Positions 38,788 through 47,766 of a stretch of 64,000 nt of DNA are shown here, in pieces. Below the pieces are notes generated by a model, which was given only the letters and a program-made list of their open reading frames with translations, was not told the origin of the DNA and ran no database searches. Location of the stretch: the NCBI GenBank assembly GCA_018670085.1, contig JABHRS010000029.1, positions 1-64,000 on the forward strand, given 5' to 3'. The stretch's first letter is position 1, and every line of letters starts with the position of its first letter. This stretch comes from an archaeon (lineage in GTDB: Archaea > Nanobdellota > Nanobdellia > Woesearchaeales > GW2011-AR9). Both the position numbers and the translations under genes were made by a program.

Positions 38788-40089
38788 ATGATCAAAACAA
38801 CTGCTACAAAAGTGAAAAATTTTGTTCAAAAAGCTGTAAGTGGCACAACTTCTAAACATTTGCTGAAAACTTATTTTGTCTATGTATTTGTTGCTTTATT
38901 GATGGTTGCAACTAAAGTTGTGATTGCCAGGTTTTATGGGCAGGAAGAACTTGGAGTCTACAGTTACTTTTTTGCAATTGGAAGTTTTTTGTTTCTTTGG
39001 ACCAGTTTTGAGTTTGGTGAGGCCTTGACTCAGTTAATTGTGAAAGGTAAACATGATCTTAAACAATCATTTTGGCAATCTGTGAAGTTGGGATTATTAA
39101 CTACAATAGTTGCGATTGGAATTTTGTACCTTTTGAATCGTCAATTTGAACTGTTTGCAAATTATCCATTCATTTTTTGGTCTTTAATCTTGTTTATTGT
39201 TAGTTATAGCGCTTATTATCTACTGTATTCAGTATTACGTGGAGATAAACAATTTGCAAAATCAAGCTCATATTCACTTGTTTGGCGGACTTTGTTTGTT
39301 ATTGGAATTTTGTTCTTTGCTTTATTTGGATTGCCATTTTGGCAAGTTCTGATATTTTTGTCTGTTTGTATTCTAATTGCAGCGGTTTCAATGTTACCTA
39401 GTTTTTTGAAACTTTGGAACAGAGTTGATGGAGCTGTGAAATCTGTGGTTTCAAGTTCTGAACTTTGGAAATTGGCTTTTGCCTTATTCTTAGTACAAGT
39501 TGGGTTCTATTCTCTTAGAACAATTGATATTTATGTTTTGGAAATGTTGTTATCATTTTCAGAAGTAGGATATTACTCAGCGTATGCGTCACTAACTAAT
39601 GTGATTAGGTTACTTGCTTATGTTTTTCCAGTAGTGGTTTTGCCAATGGCAGCTGTGAGTAACTATAAAATTCGTAAATCTTTGAGTCGACTGTTGATGT
39701 TTGTGATTCCATTTGCAGCATTAGTACTTGTTGGAACTGTGATTTTTGTTCCTTTATTTTATGGACCAGAATATGCTAATGGATTTTGGTTATCATTTGC
39801 TTTGGTTATGAGTGCAAGCATATTATTGTTATATTCTTATTCTAGTTCAATTTTTGCTGGTGAAAACGATGTTAGTTCAAAATATTTGTGGGTACTTGGA
39901 ATTGATTTTTTGTTATCAATTGTAGGGAACGCTGCTTTGAATTATTGGTTAATTGGAAGTTATGGAATCATTGGAGCACCGATTGCAACTGGAATTGTAG
40001 TGTTTGTTAAGTTGCTGTTTCTTTTGGGTGCTATTAAGTGGTTTCGTGTGAGTGCTAGGAAAGCTAAGAATTCAAAAATTATAACTTAA
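38788..40089 (+). CDS. Wzx-type polysaccharide flippase (MATE/MviN-like)
   Basis: About 12 TM helices; FYGQEELGVYSYFFAIGSFLFLWTSFEFG; FYGPEYANG. Confidence 0.87.
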   Translation: MIKTTATKVKNFVQKAVSGTTSKHLLKTYFVYVFVALLMVATKVVIARFYGQEELGVYSYFFAIGSFLFLWTSFEFGEALTQLIVKGKHDLKQSFWQSVKLGLLTTIVAIGILYLLNRQFELFANYPFIFWSLILFIVSYSAYYLLYSVLRGDKQFAKSSSYSLVWRTLFVIGILFFALFGLPFWQVLIFLSVCILIAAVSMLPSFLKLWNRVDGAVKSVVSSSELWKLAFALFLVQVGFYSLRTIDIYVLEMLLSFSEVGYYSAYASLTNVIRLLAYVFPVVVLPMAAVSNYKIRKSLSRLLMFVIPFAALVLVGTVIFVPLFYGPEYANGFWLSFALVMSASILLLYSYSSSIFAGENDVSSKYLWVLGIDFLLSIVGNAALNYWLIGSYGIIGAPIATGIVVFVKLLFLLGAIKWFRVSARKAKNSKIIT

Positions 40090-40111
40090 ATTAGAAAAAA
40101 TAAATGCTTGA

Positions 40112-40408
40112 TTAATTATCAGGAAAAACTTTCTCACCAGTTTCGTTATCATATATTTCGATAATTAGAACTGGACATACTCTTGCTGAATCCAAATAGG
40201 CTTCGTATTGCTCCTCTGTGATTATGAGTTCTTCTACTTCATCAGTTTTTTGAGTCTTAGGATCTTTTAGAGTTGCGATACTGGTTTCTTTATCAAAAAA
40301 CCATCCTTCAGGGAATGCGAATTCACAAGCGCCTGCACCGATGCATTCACTTTTTTTGTAGTGGATCTTGTATGTTTTTGCCATTGTGTTATTTTTATTA
40401 CTATGCAA
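40112..40408 (-). CDS. Single-cluster ferredoxin
   Basis: SECIGAGACEFAFPEGW ... SARVCPV: Cx5C...CP; start likely MAKTYKIHYKK. Confidence 0.82.
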   Translation of the reverse strand: MHSNKNNTMAKTYKIHYKKSECIGAGACEFAFPEGWFFDKETSIATLKDPKTQKTDEVEELIITEEQYEAYLDSARVCPVLIIEIYDNETGEKVFPDN

Positions 40409-40541
40409 AAGCTCAAAAATGATTTATTTTTGTTGTTTTTGCTATTGTGTTTGTATTTTGTTTGAGTTTGTTATAAAGATTGCTGTTTCTTGAACATCAA
40501 AGCGTAGATTGTGATTCTTAGAATTTTGAATTCTCTGTTCC

Positions 40542-41351
40542 TCAAAACAGTTGCAATCTTGGAGTTGTTGTTTCTTCTGAGGATTTAATCTTCAAATAAG
40601 CAACTGCTTTGCTATTCACGAATCTGTTCTCTCTTAATATCCAACCATGTACCAAGCTTACACCAAATCCATATAACGATTGATCAGTATTAAGGTCTTT
40701 TGCTAAACCAAGAGGTGGAATAAAATACCTATCAGCATATTTAGCTAAACTATCTCCTTGGGAGAAAAAAGATAATGTGATTTCAGGCATTTTTTCTGCT
40801 TCAAGAAGTTCTTTTAAATCTCTTTCAATTCTATTTGTAATTATTCTGCTAACTCCTTGGGTTGCAGAATGTTGTCTTAATCGTCCAAGAACTGTGCTAT
40901 GAATGTTATACCCAATTTGCAGTAGATCTGAATGTAAAAAATCATCGTCATTTAATTTTTTTAAATCATGATTTTTGTCAAATGCTTCCGTAAAATAATC
41001 TTTCAATTCACCAACTTTTATACTAGCACCTTGTGGACCAGAATAAAATGGATAAACTGTAAACCTATTTGCATCTGACCATGAAGTATTATTTGAATGG
41101 TCAGTAATTAATTTGCCCTTTTTTAAAACTGGATGTAAAACGTGTTGATCAAATGCGCAACCAATATTAAATGCTTGAACTAACTGATCTCTACTCATCT
41201 TCTCAATAACTTCATCGCATTTATCCGAAACATCAACTAAAGTATCTAATATCTTTTTTCCAGAAGGGATTCCATCAAGACCAAAGAGCTTTTGGTATAA
41301 CATATTACGGGGTGCACGTATTGCTTTAGAAGTTAATCGACTTAATTGCAT
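40542..41351 (-). CDS. Hypothetical protein
   Basis: Intact 269-aa ORF without recognised motif. Confidence 0.5.
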   Translation of the reverse strand: MQLSRLTSKAIRAPRNMLYQKLFGLDGIPSGKKILDTLVDVSDKCDEVIEKMSRDQLVQAFNIGCAFDQHVLHPVLKKGKLITDHSNNTSWSDANRFTVYPFYSGPQGASIKVGELKDYFTEAFDKNHDLKKLNDDDFLHSDLLQIGYNIHSTVLGRLRQHSATQGVSRIITNRIERDLKELLEAEKMPEITLSFFSQGDSLAKYADRYFIPPLGLAKDLNTDQSLYGFGVSLVHGWILRENRFVNSKAVAYLKIKSSEETTTPRLQLF

Positions 41352-41544
41352 AACATTTCCATATGAATCATGTTTATATATTTTTATATTCAGGGGGATG
41401 TAGTTGAAGTATTACAACAAACTTACTGTGTCTTCCCATAAACCTTTTAAACAGTAAAATAAAAAATTAACTATAGTTAAATTGTGGCTGTTGTGGTGAT
41501 TATTCTCTACAAGAATACAAAACTTTATATTTAGATTAGTCGGG

Positions 41545-43245
41545 GTGACTACTATGGGTCCAAGTGAAGCTGAAAGAATGAGTGATGAAGAGTTTATTTC
41601 TATATTAGATGCAGATGCACATTTAGATTCAGATGAGGAAGCTAAAAATATGCGTGATCGTCAGCGGGCTGCTGAAAAAGTAGAAGCTGAGAGTAAAAAA
41701 GAAGCAATTGTAGAAGAAGTAAAAAAATCTAAAACAACTGAAGCTGAAGAAAAACCAAATTATCCTAAAAGATTCAAAAAAGTTCTATTTGTAGTAACTG
41801 ATGTTGCTGCAAGTTATGGGAAAGCATTGAACCCTCACCTTGGAATTGCAATGCTAATGAGTTTCTTAGAAAAAGAAGGCGTTGATTCCGAAGTAATTGA
41901 TTTACAACTTGGATACACAACTGATGATGTAGTAACAAAAGCTAAAGAAATTGGAGCGGACTTAATTGGAGTTACAATGTTTAGTTTTGATTTTGATAAC
42001 ACTTACAAAAAAATTAGATATATGAGAGAAAAATTATCTGATATTCCATTTATTCTTGGCGGTGCACATATTTCAACTGTGAAAGGCGAGGCTCTTGAAA
42101 AAACAGGAGCGGATTTTGGAATTACTCGAGATGGAGAAATTCCACTTGCACAACTTTGTTTAGGATACCCACTTGAAGATATCAAAAGTTTGATCTATCG
42201 AAAAAATGTTGGTTCTGCTGATGAAGAAATAGTTCTGAATTCTACTCGTAAATTAAACTGGAAATTGGATGAACTCCCTTATCCAGCATTTGATAAGTTT
42301 GAACTTCCAAAATATATTCATTCAATTGATAAAAGGATTCCGTTCGAATCTTCTCGTGGATGCCCTTACAGTTGTACATATTGTGATGTAAAAATGAGTA
42401 TGGGTCAAGCATTTAGGCCACGAAGCCCAGAACACATTGTGGAAGAATTAAAACATTGGCATAACAAAGGTTATCGGTATTTTGAATTTGTTGATGATGT
42501 ATTTACTATGAACTTAGATCGGGCGAAAAAAGTATGCCAATTAATTATTGATTCAAAGATGGAATTCCGATGGAATTGTGCAAACGGAATTCGAGCTGAT
42601 AGAATTGATGAAGAACTTCTGATTTTAATGCGTAAAGCTGGATGTGAGTTTGTAGCTTATGGCCTGGAAACTGGAAACCCTGAGATGCTTAAAGTAATCA
42701 AAAAAGCAATTACACTTGAAAAAGCAACAGCTGCTTTTCACTTAACTAAAAAAGTAGGATTAAAATTTGCTGTGAATTTTATTATCGGCCATCAAGATGA
42801 AACATATGAAAGGGCAATGGATTCGATTAAGTATGCAAAATCAATTCCAGCTGATTATGTGAATTTTTCAAATATGATTCCATACCCTGGAACTGAAATT
42901 TATCAATGGCTAGTAAAAGCTGAGAAAGAAGGACGAGCAAGATTTTTAATGCCAAAAGAAGAATTTTTGAAAAATTCTACAACAAAACTTGGCTTGCCGG
43001 TGTTTGAAACTCGGGAATTTAGATATCATGAAAGAGTGAAGGCTTTGAAGATGGGTCGGGCATTAGCTAAAAAAAGCCATTTAAAGTATCGCTTGGGAAA
43101 TGTTGTTGGAACGGTTGCGTATCAAGTATCACGTAACAATACTTTGTATAATGCTATTCGACGTGGTGTAACTGGAAACAAATATGGGAAACATTTGTAT
43201 AATGTGTTTCGTCGCCAGTATGCTGTTGGTAAAGACGTTAAGTAG
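41545..43245 (+). CDS. B12-binding-domain radical SAM protein (class B)
   Basis: SRGCPYSCTYCDVKM CxxxCxxC; N-terminal B12-binding-like domain; charged N-terminal extension. Confidence 0.9.
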   Translation: MTTMGPSEAERMSDEEFISILDADAHLDSDEEAKNMRDRQRAAEKVEAESKKEAIVEEVKKSKTTEAEEKPNYPKRFKKVLFVVTDVAASYGKALNPHLGIAMLMSFLEKEGVDSEVIDLQLGYTTDDVVTKAKEIGADLIGVTMFSFDFDNTYKKIRYMREKLSDIPFILGGAHISTVKGEALEKTGADFGITRDGEIPLAQLCLGYPLEDIKSLIYRKNVGSADEEIVLNSTRKLNWKLDELPYPAFDKFELPKYIHSIDKRIPFESSRGCPYSCTYCDVKMSMGQAFRPRSPEHIVEELKHWHNKGYRYFEFVDDVFTMNLDRAKKVCQLIIDSKMEFRWNCANGIRADRIDEELLILMRKAGCEFVAYGLETGNPEMLKVIKKAITLEKATAAFHLTKKVGLKFAVNFIIGHQDETYERAMDSIKYAKSIPADYVNFSNMIPYPGTEIYQWLVKAEKEGRARFLMPKEEFLKNSTTKLGLPVFETREFRYHERVKALKMGRALAKKSHLKYRLGNVVGTVAYQVSRNNTLYNAIRRGVTGNKYGKHLYNVFRRQYAVGKDVK

Positions 43246-43265
43246 AATTATTTTTTCTTTTCTCT

Positions 43266-43544
43266 TCACAAATATGCTTTATCATGATGATCAAAAGAAT
43301 AAATATCAATAATTTTTTTCTGACGATCTATTTTGAAGATAAGAACAAAATGTTTGTCAATATGAACTCGGTTAAAACTGTGGAGTGGTTTACGTAAAAA
43401 TTTGTAACCAAAAGGATTTTTTCTAATTTCTTTGATCTTTTTCCCAATGATCATTAATTGTTTTGGATTCTTTTTTGCTAATTTAGAAAATATTTTATCT
43501 GCTTTTGGTTTAATTTCTAAATCGTACATAATTTTCCTCTTCAT
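43266..43544 (-). CDS. RelE/ParE-superfamily toxin-like protein
   Basis: YDLEIKPKADKIFSKLAKKNPKQLMIIGKKIKEI ... FVLIFKIDRQKKIIDIYSFDHHDKAY. Confidence 0.8.
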   Translation of the reverse strand: MKRKIMYDLEIKPKADKIFSKLAKKNPKQLMIIGKKIKEIRKNPFGYKFLRKPLHSFNRVHIDKHFVLIFKIDRQKKIIDIYSFDHHDKAYL

Positions 43545-43783
43545 TAGAAATTATTTGAAGCATATCTTTTTTCAAAAGAATCTACCTTAATACTTTTTTG
43601 TTTCTTGATTTTTTGCATTTTTTTAATAAAATCTGGTTGAAGTTCAGGTTCATTTTTGTAATCAATATACTCAGAAACAATGTGCTGAATAGCTTGAGCT
43701 TTATCTTTAAACCCAAATTGAGCTTTTACAATGTTAAGTACTCGATTTGTGTTATTGTCTAATGTAATTAATGCTTGGACCAT
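43544..43783 (-). CDS. DUF2683-like antitoxin partner
   Basis: MVQALITLDNNTNRVLNIVKAQFGFKDKAQAIQHIVSEY; directly upstream of and abutting the toxin-like gene. Confidence 0.75.
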   Translation of the reverse strand: MVQALITLDNNTNRVLNIVKAQFGFKDKAQAIQHIVSEYIDYKNEPELQPDFIKKMQKIKKQKSIKVDSFEKRYASNNF

Positions 43784-43890
43784 ATTAGTTTACCTAAGTT
43801 AAGATTAGTTGAGCTTATTTATAAACTTTTGTGTTGAAAATGGATATATAACAACAATCTTTAAAACAAGCAAGGATCTTTTTTAGTATA

Positions 43891-44643
43891 ATGGTAGCAA
43901 TTGATTACGAAAAACTTTACTCTGGAGAGCATCTTAAGAAAATAGATCCTAACTGGAGTTTTCGAAGCTGGAGTTATCGTCACACTTTTGTATCAAAGAT
44001 GAAAAAAGTAATTAGTCATGTTTTGTCTTTACCTAAGGAAACTAAAATCTTAGATGCTGGCTGTGGTCAGGGTTTACTTGTAGAGTATTTTAAGAACGAA
44101 GGGTATGATGTTATTGGAATTGATGCATTTTATGATAACGAACATGTGAAGTGTGAGAGTATTATGAATTCAAATTTTGCAGACGATACTTTTGATTTGG
44201 TTCTTTGTTTGGATGTGATCGAACATATTCAATTAAATGAACAGGAGAAAGTTATTAAGGAATTAACACGAGTTTGTAAAAGTGGAGGGACAGTTCTTTG
44301 GAGTATTCCGAATATGGGGAATTTGTCTTCTAGGTTTTTATTTTTATTTACTGGATATTTATTGCGTACAGCTAACGCCAAAGCATATTTATTGGATCGG
44401 CCTGGTAAAGATGGTTATGAACTGTATCATCCAGGAGATCGACCGATTAATGAATATTATCGATTGATTAGTAAGTATTCTGATATTTATTTGAAGCGAG
44501 GAATTTCAGCTGAGATTCCAATTCTTTTTCAGTTAACGCAAGTTTGGCCACATTATTTTGGATGGCTGTATTTTCTGTTAAAACCTTTTCAAGTTTTTTC
44601 TGGTTGGTGTTTTAATGTGTTAGTGTTTGCGAATAAGAAGTAG
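43891..44643 (+). CDS. SAM-dependent class I methyltransferase
   Basis: TKILDAGCGQGLLVEYF, FDLVLCLDVIEHIQLNEQ. Confidence 0.88.
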   Translation: MVAIDYEKLYSGEHLKKIDPNWSFRSWSYRHTFVSKMKKVISHVLSLPKETKILDAGCGQGLLVEYFKNEGYDVIGIDAFYDNEHVKCESIMNSNFADDTFDLVLCLDVIEHIQLNEQEKVIKELTRVCKSGGTVLWSIPNMGNLSSRFLFLFTGYLLRTANAKAYLLDRPGKDGYELYHPGDRPINEYYRLISKYSDIYLKRGISAEIPILFQLTQVWPHYFGWLYFLLKPFQVFSGWCFNVLVFANKK

Positions 44644-44739
44644 ATTTTGATGTTTTTTTGGTAATATCAAAAGTCATTCATCAACCAAAGCTTCCTAGTA
44701 TCAAAACATTTAATAGCATCAAGACTTTAATCTTTTATA

Positions 44740-45492
44740 ATGGATGCATCTGATTTAACACCTGAACAACGCAAAGAAATGGAAGAGAAGCTCAAGAACA
44801 TGAGCCCCGAAGAACTTGCACAATTACAGGCACAACAGTGTATTTTTTGTCAAATAATCTCAGGAAAAATTCCTTCTAAAAAAGTTTATGAAGATGATAC
44901 TTGTTTTGGGATATTAGATATTAACCCAGCAACAAAAGGACATATTCTATTAATGCCAAAAGCACATATCGCAATTATGCCACAACTTGATGAGAAAATT
45001 GGTGGGCATTTAATGCAGGTTGCACGTGAGTTATCTCGTTCACTTTTGAAGAATTTACGAGCAACAGGATCAACTATTTTTATCGCAAATGGTTTAGCTG
45101 CAGGACAACGCGCTCAACATTTTATGTTACATATTATTCCAAGAGTAGATGGAGATGGAATTTTTAAATATGAAAAACATATCATTGACTTAGAAAAACG
45201 TAAGGCACTTCGTGGCTTGGTAGCTGCAAGGATGGAACAATTAACTGATTGGGAGGACACTTATGCCTCTGAAGTTGTCGAAGAATCTAAGGTTGAAGCT
45301 GAGGAGAAAGAAGAAGTTGTAGCTGAGATTGAAGAGCCTGCGGATGAAGATGAAAGTGAAGATGATACTGAAGATGATGAATCAGACGAAACTGAGGAAG
45401 ACGAAACTGAGGAATCTGAACCAGAAAAACCAGGTAGACCAGGTGAGATAGCTGATTCAAGTTTAGATGATATTGCAAATTTGTTTAAATGA
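44740..45492 (+). CDS. HIT-family protein with acidic C-terminal tail
   Basis: CIFCQIISGKIPSKKVYEDD, GHILLMPKAHI, AQHFMLHIIPR (degenerate HIT triad); D/E-rich tail. Confidence 0.85.
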   Translation: MDASDLTPEQRKEMEEKLKNMSPEELAQLQAQQCIFCQIISGKIPSKKVYEDDTCFGILDINPATKGHILLMPKAHIAIMPQLDEKIGGHLMQVARELSRSLLKNLRATGSTIFIANGLAAGQRAQHFMLHIIPRVDGDGIFKYEKHIIDLEKRKALRGLVAARMEQLTDWEDTYASEVVEESKVEAEEKEEVVAEIEEPADEDESEDDTEDDESDETEEDETEESEPEKPGRPGEIADSSLDDIANLFK

Positions 45493-45507
45493 AATTATTT
45501 AATAAAA

Positions 45508-46050
45508 ATGGTAAGTGACTACGAATTAATCGGACAGGGACGAGGTTACACAGAGGTTGTTTTCGAAAACGATCGTTTTGTAGCTTTTGTTCAAGAGAAA
45601 GCAATTTCTCCTGGGCAGATCACAATCATCCCAAGGGAGAAGTATACTATTTTTGAAATGTTGCCTTCACAAATGCTTGCTGAGTTATCAACTGTGATAA
45701 AAACAGTTAGTGAAGCTGTGTTTGAAACTTTAAAATGTCATGGAACTAATGTTCTAATTGAAAATGGAATCTCTGCTGGGCAAGATCAACCAGTGTTAAG
45801 TATCCATATTATTCCGCGTTTTACTGATGATGGCTTGCCTTTGGATTGGGAGGCAAAACAAATTGAAGAGTATGATATGGAAGACGCTATGGTGCATTTG
45901 ACATCGAATAAAATCAGGCTTGGCGATGACATTGTCGCTTCTGAAGATTCTGATATTGAGGTTGCTGATGGCGTTGAAATTGTTGATGATAAGAAGAAAG
46001 CTAAGAAGGAAGAGAATTATTTGATTAAGAGTTTGAGGAAAATTCCTTGA
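45508..46050 (+). CDS. Degenerate HIT-family paralogue
   Basis: PGQITIIPREKYTIFEML, QDQPVLSIHIIPR; tandem to the previous HIT gene. Confidence 0.75.
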   Translation: MVSDYELIGQGRGYTEVVFENDRFVAFVQEKAISPGQITIIPREKYTIFEMLPSQMLAELSTVIKTVSEAVFETLKCHGTNVLIENGISAGQDQPVLSIHIIPRFTDDGLPLDWEAKQIEEYDMEDAMVHLTSNKIRLGDDIVASEDSDIEVADGVEIVDDKKKAKKEENYLIKSLRKIP

Positions 46051-46115
46051 GTATATTCATATATTTATTGAATATGTGAAAGATTCATAACTAAGGAGTT
46101 ATTTTTTATTTCTAC

Positions 46116-46358
46116 ATGGTTGCTTCAAAAGATTTGTTACTGGCAGCAGTTGGTTTTGTAATCAGTTTGTATGGAGGGTATGCTCAAGACTTGTTTATTG
46201 CAATACTTGGGATGGTAACACTTATATTCATGATCTACTTGGCTCTAGATACTCATGAGTCAGAAATTCAATTATTGAAGACGCATATTCAAATTGTGTT
46301 GGAAATGGATAATGTTAGGAGGAGACTGGATGCCATCGAAAAAAGAGGAAATTTATAG
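46116..46358 (+). CDS. Small membrane protein
   Basis: Two hydrophobic segments and charged C-terminus. Confidence 0.5.
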   Translation: MVASKDLLLAAVGFVISLYGGYAQDLFIAILGMVTLIFMIYLALDTHESEIQLLKTHIQIVLEMDNVRRRLDAIEKRGNL

Positions 46359-46428
46359 TGCAATAATTAAAACATTGTTTATCATATTGATTCTTTTCTT
46401 TCTAGGTAAGGCACTTGGTTTGTTTTGA
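46330..46428 (+). CDS. Candidate 32-aa single-TM microprotein (MPSKKEEIYSAIIKTLFIILILFFLGKALGLF)
   Basis: Read manually: ATG 46330, TGA 46426-46428, overlapping the 3' end of the preceding ORF in another frame. Confidence 0.4.
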   Translation: MPSKKEEIYSAIIKTLFIILILFFLGKALGLF

Positions 46429-46492
46429 ATATTTGTTTCACTTTTTATTACACCAAAAGCTTAATAAATGGCGAATATTCTAAAAGTTTTAT

Positions 46493-46564
46493 GCGGAAGT
46501 AGTACAGTGGTTAGTACGCGGCGTTGCCAACGCTGTGACCTGGGTTCAAATCCCAGCTTTCGCA
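46493..46564 (+). tRNA. tRNA-Gly (GCC), no encoded CCA
   Basis: GCGGAAG ... CGGCG TTGCCAA CGCTG ... CTGGG TTCAAAT CCCAG CTTTCGC A; complete cloverleaf. Confidence 0.92.
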
Positions 46565-46576
46565 CTTTTTTTAATT
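46550..46576 (+). repeat. 27-bp direct repeat, copy 1 (3' end of tRNA-Gly): atcccagctttcgcactttttttaatt
   Basis: Exact copy at 46637-46663. Confidence 0.85.
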
Positions 46577-46636
46577 AAATTGTGCTACCAAGGGTGCACT
46601 TCTTTTTAACAAATGTTTTGTAAACATTTGGTGAGG

Positions 46637-46663
46637 ATCCCAGCTTTCGCACTTTTTTTAATT
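46637..46663 (+). repeat. 27-bp direct repeat, copy 2 of the tRNA-Gly 3' end
   Basis: Exact match to 46550-46576, 87 bp downstream. Confidence 0.85.
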
Positions 46664-46681
46664 TAACGGGTTAACATAACA

Positions 46682-47068
46682 ATGGCACATATGAAAACAA
46701 AAATCGGGGAATATGCAATCATTACTAATTCTAAAAATGAATTTCTGATGCTGGAAATGCTTGGAGAAGATAGAGGTTGGCATTTTCCTGGTGGAAGACT
46801 TGATAAAGGCGAAGAAGCTGTTCATGGTCTTTTGCGCGAAGTTAAAGAAGAGACAAATTTGGAAATAACTGATATTAAACCGGTGTTTTGTAAAATATTT
46901 ACTAGAGAGAATAAATATGGTGTTTGGTTTACAGCAAAGGTAAAAGAACCTTACAAAGTCAAACTTGATCATGAACATGAGAATTTCAAATGGTTCAAAA
47001 TAGAAGATATTGATTCAATTGATTTTTGGCAAGATTTCTATTGTCAAATGCTTAAAGATAATTTGTGA
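46682..47068 (+). CDS. Nudix hydrolase
   Basis: Nudix box GGRLDKGEEAVHGLLREVKEETNL. Confidence 0.93.
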   Translation: MAHMKTKIGEYAIITNSKNEFLMLEMLGEDRGWHFPGGRLDKGEEAVHGLLREVKEETNLEITDIKPVFCKIFTRENKYGVWFTAKVKEPYKVKLDHEHENFKWFKIEDIDSIDFWQDFYCQMLKDNL

Positions 47069-47202
47069 TGTATTCTATACAAACATAGTCAAACAAGAAA
47101 TCCACTCGTCTTCTTTGCAGCACTCAAAAATCTTAATTTGTGGTTTAATTACTTTTTTGAAGCGCTATATTTAAAAAAGAATTCTGAGCTGTAGTTATAT
47201 GT

Positions 47203-47358
47203 GGGCTAGTAGCTTAACCTGGTGGAGCGCTCGGCTTATATGCCACATATGGAGATCTGTAAAAGAATTCCATGTGCTGAAGATTCCGTGTGGTTGGGGG
47301 TTCAAAAGATCCTTGGTCAGCAATGATTCAAAGAATCATGGAAGTCCCCCCTAGCCCA
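47203..47358 (+). tRNA. tRNA-Ile (probable anticodon UAU) with two introns (anticodon loop about 47241-47284; T-loop, about 38 nt within 47301-47345)
   Basis: Acceptor GGGCTAG/CTAGCCC+A; D-arm GCTT/GAGC; anticodon stem CTCGG/CCGTG; T-stem GGGGG/CCCCC. Removing 44 nt and 38 nt leaves a standard 74-nt tRNA. Confidence 0.75.
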
Positions 47359-47417
47359 CTACCTTTTAACTTCAAATCTCTTCCTCATGTTTAACAGTAA
47401 GCAAAGCTTTCTGAACA

Positions 47418-47693
47418 TTGCTAACAGAATTTTATATATTCTTAGCCGTCTGTATGGGGGATACAGAGTGGCAGAACTTCTACAAACTGATTCCAATCTG
47501 GGAAATGAAAGACTTAAGTTATGTTCGCAGAGTTAGATTACTCAATGTGATGGTGATGATCAACATCTTTATGTCATTTTTTGCTTCACTAATATTCTTA
47601 GTAGGATCAATGCTATTTGAGACCACAATTTTTTCTGACACAAAAATGCTCGTGATGATTTACTTCATATTCTTTGAACAAACTAGTAAATGA
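47418..47693 (+). CDS. Hypothetical small membrane protein
   Basis: Hydrophobic segments; real start uncertain (perhaps ATG in VCMGDTEW). Confidence 0.4.
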   Translation: MLTEFYIFLAVCMGDTEWQNFYKLIPIWEMKDLSYVRRVRLLNVMVMINIFMSFFASLIFLVGSMLFETTIFSDTKMLVMIYFIFFEQTSK

Positions 47694-47766
47694 ATTGTAA
47701 CGATTGCAACAAGATACTACTTAAAAGTAGATAATATTTATAACTAATAAGTATTTTGGAATAAAT

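Noticed and set aside
46658-46978. 106-aa minus-strand ORF
   Set aside because: Antisense to a canonical Nudix hydrolase.
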